DNA from: Candidatus Bathyarchaeota archaeon
GTDB lineage: Archaea > Thermoproteota > DRAE01
Assembly (NCBI GenBank): GCA_011041895.1
Contig: DRAE01000152.1
Coordinates: forward strand, 1 to 10,208
Direction: 5' to 3'
DNA: 10,208 nt
Made by a program: the position numbers and the translations under genes. Of the stretch, positions 5,466-10,208 are shown one piece after another. The notes beneath the pieces were generated by a model. It did no database searches and was not told the origin of the DNA. It saw nothing but the letters and a program-made list of their open reading frames with translations. Each line of letters opens with the position of its first letter. The stretch's first letter is position 1.

Positions 5466-6553
5466 GCAAAAGACTTGACGATAAAATTTCATTGATAGTC
5501 AAGACACCTAGGAAACTTGAGCGAGTAGCTGCACAGCACATAGCTGAGATTTGTGATGTAGAGGTTATTGCAAGGCCTCTTGGATGCTATGGCATAGTGC
5601 TAGTAAGGAATTGCAAAGATAAAATAGATGTAGCTGACAAAATCTTAAGAGAGATCCCCGAGGCAGAGAAGGTTCTGATAGTATATGGATCAGCAAAGGC
5701 TGATCCATCAGCTATAGCAGAGAAGGCAAGTGAAATAGTGAAGGACAAGATGTCCCCAGATGAGACATTCGCTGTGAGAACTACTAGAAGAGGAACGCAT
5801 GATTTCACGAGCATGGATGTGAATGTGGCTACTGGAGCTGCTATACAAGAAGTCACAAATGCCAATGTCAATCTAACAAATCCTGACAAGATAGTCTGGG
5901 TGGAGATTTTTGGAGACATAGCATACATCGCAGTATCTCCCGGTAGAATCGAATGGAAGAAAAAGGTTCCATGGAAAATCCCCCTCCAAAAATTTTTTGG
6001 TAAGATATCTATAGTCCAGATGCCCTACACAGGTCCACTTGATGCAGTATACATCATGGGAAACAGGATAGGACGAGCGGTTCAAACATTTGAGATCAAG
6101 GAACTTGTAATAGCTCCAATATATGCTATTCCAGCTATAGAGCTTGGGACATTTATAAGGGGCATCCTAGAGGGAATAGACTCAAGGCATAATATACAGG
6201 AGAGAGCATATGGCAGAAAAGTCAAGAAAGTTCCAGTATATGTTCAAGACCTATATCAGCTTGTAAGGGATAGGTCAAATGAACCAATCATAGTTACATC
6301 CACTAGAGGCAAGCCCGTAACAGAGGTCAAAGAGATCATATGTGACCTTTTCAGGGAAAAAACTAAGAGAGTAAACGTCTTAATAGGTGCCAGAGAGGGT
6401 ATCCCAACGGGAGTCTTTAGATTTGCTGACGTAATTTTAGACTTATCTCCTGGAGTAACAATATCAACAGACTATGCATCCGTTGCAGCGATTACTGGGA
6501 TAGGGTATGTGATATATGATGTACTCTTCTCTGAGGAATATAAAGGAAACTAA
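5462..6553 (+). CDS. THUMP-domain SPOUT-family RNA methylase
   Basis: The protein has 363 residues in three parts: an N-terminal region (about 10-75) that is probably a ferredoxin-like partner of THUMP, the THUMP core (about 76-165) with FAVRTTRRGTHDFTS and NVATGAAIQE, and a C-terminal region (about 185-355) ending in the SPOUT knot pattern VLIGAREGIPTGVFRFADVI then LDLSPGVTISTDYA. THUMP binds structured RNA, usually tRNA; SPOUT knots bind S-adenosylmethionine. The combination is known in archaea as a predicted RNA methylase (COG1818 type), and the modified base cannot be read from the sequence. It is cotranscribed with the Yip1-like gene through the ATGA overlap. A partial ribosome-binding site, GTGAT at 5448-5452, lies nine bases before the ATG. 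Alternative: an RNA-binding protein whose SPOUT fold has lost catalysis. Confidence 0.75.
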   Translation: MSKRLDDKISLIVKTPRKLERVAAQHIAEICDVEVIARPLGCYGIVLVRNCKDKIDVADKILREIPEAEKVLIVYGSAKADPSAIAEKASEIVKDKMSPDETFAVRTTRRGTHDFTSMDVNVATGAAIQEVTNANVNLTNPDKIVWVEIFGDIAYIAVSPGRIEWKKKVPWKIPLQKFFGKISIVQMPYTGPLDAVYIMGNRIGRAVQTFEIKELVIAPIYAIPAIELGTFIRGILEGIDSRHNIQERAYGRKVKKVPVYVQDLYQLVRDRSNEPIIVTSTRGKPVTEVKEIICDLFREKTKRVNVLIGAREGIPTGVFRFADVILDLSPGVTISTDYASVAAITGIGYVIYDVLFSEEYKGN

Positions 6554-6580
6554 GTTATCTATTATCGACCATAACAATCA

Positions 6581-6596
6581 CTTTTTCTCGAAAAAG
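6581..6596. terminator. Small inverted repeat with T run after the THUMP-SPOUT gene
   Basis: CTTTTT (6581-6586), a four-base loop CTCG, and AAAAAG (6591-6596) form a perfect six-pair hairpin in the 59-base gap before the P-loop gene. Archaeal transcription ends at T-rich stretches, so the run at 6582-6586 may end the Yip1/THUMP-SPOUT transcript. The A/T-rich stem is weak and could be incidental. I see no clear TATA box for the next gene; a poor candidate is CTATTATC at 6559-6566. Confidence 0.3.
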
Positions 6597-6612
6597 TATG
6601 TGAGCGAAAACT

Positions 6613-7668
6613 ATGGAAGGTGCAATCATTCAGATAGATAAGCAAAGCTCGGTCACAAGCAGAGTTGACCTTGAGGATATAGCATATTTTGGGAGGGGGA
6701 TTGGTAAAGAGGGTGATGTTATACTAGTTGAGGCATTGAGAAGCTATGGAGCCGTGTCATATATCGAAACTCCAAGTGGAAGACTGGCTAAAATACACAT
6801 GAAGGACAAACTTCTCGGAGTTCTGGGAAATAGGGATGCCACTAGAGCCATTGTTGGAAGAATCCCAAGAAGAGGAATTAAAGTCACCAGAAACATTAGA
6901 TTACATCTTCTATGTGCCGGAGGAGTCATTGGAAAAGCCGTCTCATTCGTTATAAGACATGGTTCACCACTTCCCGTTAGACCCGTTGGACTAGCCTACA
7001 ACGATGAAGGCAAGGTTGTAAATATCAAGGATTATGGTATTCCATGGAGAAAACATCTTGGAAGAACTCCTCCCATAGTTATGCTGGTATCAACCTCTAT
7101 GGAAAGTGGAAAGACAACGGCAGCGGTTGAAATAATAGGACATCTCACAAAAATTGAGGGATACAAAGTCGCAGGGGTAAAGCTTACAGGAGTTGCAAGA
7201 ATGAGAGATATTCTAAGAATGAAAGATGCAGGTGCAAACCCTTGTCTTAGCTTCGTAGACGCTGGACTTCCATCCACTACAACTATAAGGCATAAGGTTA
7301 CAAAGGCTGCAAAAGGAATACTCCACAAGGTCAGCGAAGCTAATCCAGATATCATTGTAGCCGAAATGGGTGGAAGCATCCTCGGAGAGGGCGTCCCCTA
7401 CATCCTAGAAGACCATGAAATTATGAAAAACGTTAAGGCTATAATACTCTCAGCACTAGATGAAGTTGGAGCATATGGAGGAGTTAAGCTTCTAAGAGAA
7501 CAATACGGCCTAGAGGTTACAGCTATAACGGGCCCAGCAACAGATGACAAGTCAGGAGTCAAAAGAATATCGAAGGTGACTGGAGTTCCAGCATACAATA
7601 TGCTGAAAGGCAGGAGCTCAGATAAACTTGTTGATCTGATACTGGAGAAACTTGAATTACGATCTTAA
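6613..7668 (+). CDS. P-loop protein of the BioD/DUF1611 kind, copy 1
   Basis: The protein has 351 residues. The N-terminal part (about 1-145) looks beta-rich and carries LGVLGNRDATRAIVGRIP and LLCAGGVIGKAV. The C-terminal part is a P-loop NTPase domain. Its nucleotide loop is STSMESGKTT (160-169), following the Gx5GK[ST] spacing of dethiobiotin synthetase and DUF1611 rather than the usual Gx4GKT, but with the first glycine replaced by Ser160. Then come YKVAGVKLTG (184-193), matching the BioD strand after the P-loop helix, DAGLPST (216-222), VAEMGGSILGEG (249-260) in the position of BioD VEGAGG, and TGPATD (306-311). About half the residues of the P-loop domain match the neighbouring copy 2. 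BioD itself is unlikely because of the extra N-terminal domain. The true reaction is unknown; ATP-dependent activation of a small molecule is a family-level guess. Confidence 0.7.
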   Translation: MEGAIIQIDKQSSVTSRVDLEDIAYFGRGIGKEGDVILVEALRSYGAVSYIETPSGRLAKIHMKDKLLGVLGNRDATRAIVGRIPRRGIKVTRNIRLHLLCAGGVIGKAVSFVIRHGSPLPVRPVGLAYNDEGKVVNIKDYGIPWRKHLGRTPPIVMLVSTSMESGKTTAAVEIIGHLTKIEGYKVAGVKLTGVARMRDILRMKDAGANPCLSFVDAGLPSTTTIRHKVTKAAKGILHKVSEANPDIIVAEMGGSILGEGVPYILEDHEIMKNVKAIILSALDEVGAYGGVKLLREQYGLEVTAITGPATDDKSGVKRISKVTGVPAYNMLKGRSSDKLVDLILEKLELRS

Positions 7669-7671
7669 CTC
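7654..7671. repeat. Near-palindrome at the shared 3' ends of the two P-loop genes
   Basis: GAATTACGATCTTAACTC is symmetrical at 14 of 18 positions around a central GATC. The inner 12 bases (7657-7668) are the overlap of the two convergent coding regions, and each strand reads Leu-Arg-Ser-stop through them; with the next codon both proteins end in Glu-Leu-Arg-Ser. This may mark the junction of an ancient inverted duplication, or may reflect convergence. It is seen directly; the origin is inferred. Confidence 0.6.
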
Positions 7672-8748
7672 AGGAACTTTTCTGAGAATCTCTTTAACAA
7701 ACTCACTTACCCTAGGTCTTTTCACTCTCTTTTCCAATAGATAATCAGTAATTTTTTCAGCATTCGCGGGATTCTGCAGATTCATGGCCTTCACGCCTAT
7801 ATACCTTTCGATAAGCTTTAACCCGGTCACTGTGTCTGTGGCTGGCCCAGTCACCAAGTCAATTTCTATTCCATAATGTTCTCTTGCAATATGAACTCCT
7901 CCATATGCCGCTAAGGCATCGCTTGCTGCTAACACTATTGAGGTGACATTGCCCATGATCTCCCGATCTAAAAGGATTGGAACTACAGTTCTGTATCCGA
8001 GAAGGTTGCCACCCATCTCAGCAACTATTACATCAGGCCTACTCTCATTAGCCTTGTAAAGTATTCCCTTTGCAACCGATAAAACTGTCTTGGGATCCGT
8101 GTACGTAGAGGGTAGCCCAGCATCCACGAAATCATAAACTGGATCCGCTCCTGCATTCTTCATTCTTAAATGATCTCTGAGGGCAGCTACTCCACTCAAC
8201 TTTACTCCTGCAACCTTATACCCTCTCTTCACCAATGCTTTGACAATGTTTCCGACAGCTGTACTTTTTCCACTTTCAGCACTACTACCTATAACCAGTA
8301 TTACTGGAGCAGTTTTACCTAGATTATCTCTCCATTCAATTCGCCTATATCTCTTCAAGTTAGCTATTTCACCGTCATCTACTAAACTGCCAATATACTC
8401 TAGTTCAAGAGGGTATTCAAGCCCGTAAGCTACATCAACGACGTTTCCAACTAGTCCTCCAAAAGTCAACAGATAAATTTTGCAGCCAGGATCAAGTTTT
8501 TCCGGAGGCTCTCCAACAATGTTTACCGTCGATTTCTTATATCCAATGACAGCTACAAAGATATCTCCAGGATACAAGTTAACCTTTTCACCAACATGAT
8601 TCTCAACATATGTATATACTCCAGTTTTTCCAGTAACTTTCACGGCTATAAGATCTCCCACATGTGGAGGGGCGGGTTGAACTTCTACTTCATTCTTTAA
8701 GGGGGCAATTCTTGCCGCTGCTACGTAGCATTTAGGTTTAACCTTCAT
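7657..8748 (-). CDS. P-loop protein of the BioD/DUF1611 kind, copy 2, linked to the ATP-grasp ligase
   Basis: The 363-residue paralogue of the convergent gene has the same two-part design. The N-terminal domain (about 1-140) contains PGDIFVAVIGYKKSTVNIVGEPP and YLLTFGGLVGNVVD. The P-loop domain has a complete GSSAESGKST loop (154-163), YKVAGVKLSG (177-186), DAGLPST (209-215), VAEMGGNLLG (242-251) and TGPATD (300-305). It has a C-terminal tail of about 18 residues (KRVKRPRVSEFVKEILRK) absent from copy 1. Its ATG at 8748 overlaps the TGA of the upstream ligase gene (ATGA, 8748-8745), so the two are almost certainly translated from one mRNA and probably act in one pathway. The intact first glycine suggests this is the more conventional NTPase of the pair. 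Substrate and product are unknown. Confidence 0.72.
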   Translation of the reverse strand: MKVKPKCYVAAARIAPLKNEVEVQPAPPHVGDLIAVKVTGKTGVYTYVENHVGEKVNLYPGDIFVAVIGYKKSTVNIVGEPPEKLDPGCKIYLLTFGGLVGNVVDVAYGLEYPLELEYIGSLVDDGEIANLKRYRRIEWRDNLGKTAPVILVIGSSAESGKSTAVGNIVKALVKRGYKVAGVKLSGVAALRDHLRMKNAGADPVYDFVDAGLPSTYTDPKTVLSVAKGILYKANESRPDVIVAEMGGNLLGYRTVVPILLDREIMGNVTSIVLAASDALAAYGGVHIAREHYGIEIDLVTGPATDTVTGLKLIERYIGVKAMNLQNPANAEKITDYLLEKRVKRPRVSEFVKEILRKVPELRS

Positions 8749-9617
8749 TTACGTGCCATCTCCATCGCGTACTCGATAATATATTTGGCGGGGTTCACTT
8801 TTGTAGCTTCAATCAACCCCCTAAAAAGAGGAGTTGGATTCACTTCAAAAACGTACATTTGCCCATTTTCCTCAGCAATGTCAACTCCAGCAATTTCAGC
8901 TTTAATAGCTTCAGCTGACCTAATAGCAATTTCAGTAAGCTCATCATCTGGCTTGAATGGAATAGGTTTTCCTCCCAAGGTAATATTTGTCTTCCATTGC
9001 CCAGAGGCGGCTACCCTATACATGGCTGCAATAACCTCGCCTCCAACCACAAGGATTCTAATATCTCTTCCACCATGCCTGATAAATCTCTGCATTAGCA
9101 CACAGTTCATTTTATCCAAGTGATATTTTGCAGCCTTAACGAACTCCTTTCTACAATCTGCTCGCATAACATCCTTGCCTTTACCACCAATTATAGGTTT
9201 CAAAACAATCGGATACCCCATCTGATGGATGAATTTAAGTGCTCCACTAAGTGAAAATGATAGGTATGACATTGGAACAGGTATTCCCTCCCTAAGTAAG
9301 TGAATCATTGTTAAAAACTTGTTCTGGCCTATAAGCAACGAATAAGCTGAATTAATCACCTTATACCCTATTTTCTCAAGCGTTAACAGGAGCGTAAACC
9401 CCTCCCATAAGACTCTCCTCTCAACTCTAGAGAGTGCAATTACATTTTCATCAAAGATCTCTCTTCCAAATCTATCGTAGATTTTAATATCACCATCGAC
9501 TAGAACTCTAACGCTTCTGGGATTTACGTACTTGACATTTAACCCCCGTTTCTCAGCTTCCTTAGCTATCAACTTGTTTTCAAAGTTCCTCTTAGAGGCA
9601 ATTATGGCGATTTCCAT
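8745..9617 (-). CDS. RimK-family ATP-grasp ligase
   Basis: This 290-residue protein has the full RimK-family ATP-grasp core. An N-terminal pre-ATP-grasp Rossmann-like domain (1-95) is followed by QNKFLTMIHLLREGIPVP (98-115), YPIVLKPIIGGKGKDV (135-150, ATP-binding Lys140 and glycine loop), GGRDIRILVVGGEVIAAMYR (182-201), N211, AGVDIAEENGQMYVFEVN (243-260), with magnesium ligands Asp246, Glu258 and Asn260, then PTPLFRGLIEAT. RimK relatives (RimK, LysX/ArgX, CofF, MptN) join amino acids, usually glutamate, to a carboxylate through an acyl phosphate. Length fits that group. No LysW carrier or lysine-pathway gene is nearby, and the coupled gene is the BioD-like copy 2, so none of the known names is supported. 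The start at 9617 follows a weak G-rich site (GGGGCGA), and a promoter is possible near 9655. Confidence 0.85.
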   Translation of the reverse strand: MEIAIIASKRNFENKLIAKEAEKRGLNVKYVNPRSVRVLVDGDIKIYDRFGREIFDENVIALSRVERRVLWEGFTLLLTLEKIGYKVINSAYSLLIGQNKFLTMIHLLREGIPVPMSYLSFSLSGALKFIHQMGYPIVLKPIIGGKGKDVMRADCRKEFVKAAKYHLDKMNCVLMQRFIRHGGRDIRILVVGGEVIAAMYRVAASGQWKTNITLGGKPIPFKPDDELTEIAIRSAEAIKAEIAGVDIAEENGQMYVFEVNPTPLFRGLIEATKVNPAKYIIEYAMEMARK

Positions 9618-9687
9618 AGCTCGCCCCTACTAATTTGAAGAATCACTGAAAATTTAATCCTTATCATGAAATTCTCGATATTTGGAA
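9618..9687. promoter_or_regulatory. Divergent promoter region, ATP-grasp gene and methyltransferase gene
   Basis: This 70-base spacer contains AAAATTTAAT (9649-9658), A/T-rich on both strands. Read forward it is about 30 bases before ATG 9688. Read backward (ATTAAATTTT) it is about 35 bases before ATG 9617. One element could therefore serve both directions, giving leaders of roughly 5-15 bases. The match to a TATA consensus is moderate, and I see no operator-like repeats. Confidence 0.35.
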
Positions 9688-10208
9688 ATGATAATAAGGT
9701 TTAAGAAACCAAGGGCCTTCGAAATAATAGCCTCCCAAAAGCTAATTCCTTTTCTTCCAACTCCTGTAAACGTTGTTGAAAGGATGCTTGAAATATCAGA
9801 TCCCAAACCCGGAGAGCTATTGATCGACCTTGGAAGCGGGGATGGAAGAATTCCACTCATAGCGGCAAAGAAATATGATTGTATGGCCGTAGGCATTGAA
9901 ATAAATCCAAAGCTTGTGGAGATTTCTAGGAAAAAAGTGTTCAGGGAGCAAAGGCTAGCCAAGAAAGTGCAAATTGTGCATGGAAACCTGTTTACAGCAG
10001 ATCTGTCAAATGCTGGCATAATAACAATGTATCTAACTCCAACAGCAATTTCGCTTCTGAAGCCCAAGCTTGAACGCGAACTAAAGGATGGAACCAGAGT
10101 AGTGTGCCACGATTATCCAATTCCAGGATGGAGGCCTATTTTAACTGAGGAAATTAAAAGCCATGGAGCACATGTGCATAAAATATACCTCTACAAAGTT
10201 CCAGAATC
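9688..10208 (+). CDS. aKMT-like SAM-dependent methyltransferase (3' end cut by window)
   Basis: 173 codons are present and the reading frame runs off the window edge. The class I methyltransferase signature is clear: FLPTPVNVVERML (22-34), LLIDLGSGDGRIPL (44-57, SAM-binding glycine loop), VGIEINP (68-74, acidic residue Glu71 for the ribose), VHGNLFTADLS (97-107) and LKPKLERELKDGTRVVCHDYPIPGWRP (124-150). The order and wording closely recall the crenarchaeal broad-specificity protein lysine methyltransferase aKMT, whose relatives end soon after the KIYLYKV segment seen here, so little is probably missing. It has an N-terminal extension of about 20 residues (MIIRFKKPRAFEIIASQKLI). Protein-lysine methylation as substrate choice is inferred from resemblance only. 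ATG 9688 is preferred; TTG 9682 and a TGA at 9667 lie upstream in frame. It diverges from the ATP-grasp gene. Confidence 0.8.
   Translation, partial: MIIRFKKPRAFEIIASQKLIPFLPTPVNVVERMLEISDPKPGELLIDLGSGDGRIPLIAAKKYDCMAVGIEINPKLVEISRKKVFREQRLAKKVQIVHGNLFTADLSNAGIITMYLTPTAISLLKPKLERELKDGTRVVCHDYPIPGWRPILTEEIKSHGAHVHKIYLYKVPE

Noticed and set aside
6613..8748. Calling either P-loop protein dethiobiotin synthetase (BioD) or MobB
   Set aside because: The P-loop spacing fits BioD, but both proteins have an extra N-terminal domain of about 145 residues, AEMGG instead of VEGAGG, and no biotin or molybdopterin genes nearby.
8745..9617. Naming the ATP-grasp gene rimK, lysX, cofF or mptN
   Set aside because: The catalytic pattern is shared by all of these, and no neighbour from any of the corresponding pathways is present to decide.
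9654..10067. Long minus-strand reading frame opposite the methyltransferase
   Set aside because: It lies antisense to a clear methyltransferase with intact motifs and has serine/isoleucine-rich shadow composition without any recognisable domain.

Overview
The window looks like a chromosomal segment of an archaeon, most likely a thermophile of the crenarchaeal/TACK side. The evidence is indirect. TATA-like boxes lie about 25 bases before several start codons, leaving little or no 5' leader. Arginine is mostly AGA/AGG and isoleucine often ATA. The gene content is also archaeal in style: a THUMP-SPOUT RNA methylase, a methyltransferase resembling crenarchaeal aKMT, methanogen-type PurE, and archaeal-style membrane and HTH proteins. 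I cannot name the genus. Nearly everything is coding, with genes packed head-to-head or tail-to-tail.

Layout. 1-297 has no convincing gene. It carries a TATA-like box, a strong plus-strand hairpin (62-105), and one arm of a 16-base inverted repeat whose other arm lies inside the 3' end of purE. 298-720 (-) is a short purE. 757-1269 (+) is a small multi-pass membrane protein resembling an ECF transporter S component. 1275-3014 (-) is a secreted, membrane-anchored phospholipase D-like protein. 3064-4128 (+) is purM. 4130-4639 (-) is a protein made of four helix-turn-helix units. 4797-5465 (+) is a Yip1-like membrane protein, coupled by an ATGA overlap to a THUMP-SPOUT RNA methylase (5462-6553).

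The right third is the most interesting part. Two paralogous P-loop proteins of the BioD/DUF1611 kind (6613-7668 + and 7657-8748 -) face each other tail to tail. Their coding ends share a 12-base, near-palindromic overlap that encodes Leu-Arg-Ser-stop on both strands. The minus-strand copy is translationally coupled to a RimK-family ATP-grasp ligase (8745-9617 -). Divergent from the ligase is an aKMT-like protein methyltransferase (9688 to the window end), cut by the boundary.

Functional reading. PurE and PurM belong to de novo purine synthesis but are separated by unrelated genes, so there is no pur operon here. The ligase plus P-loop pair is the best candidate for an uncharacterised pathway: one enzyme family that makes amide bonds to amino acids beside one that uses ATP to activate small carboxyl or amine substrates. 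The substrate cannot be read from the sequence.
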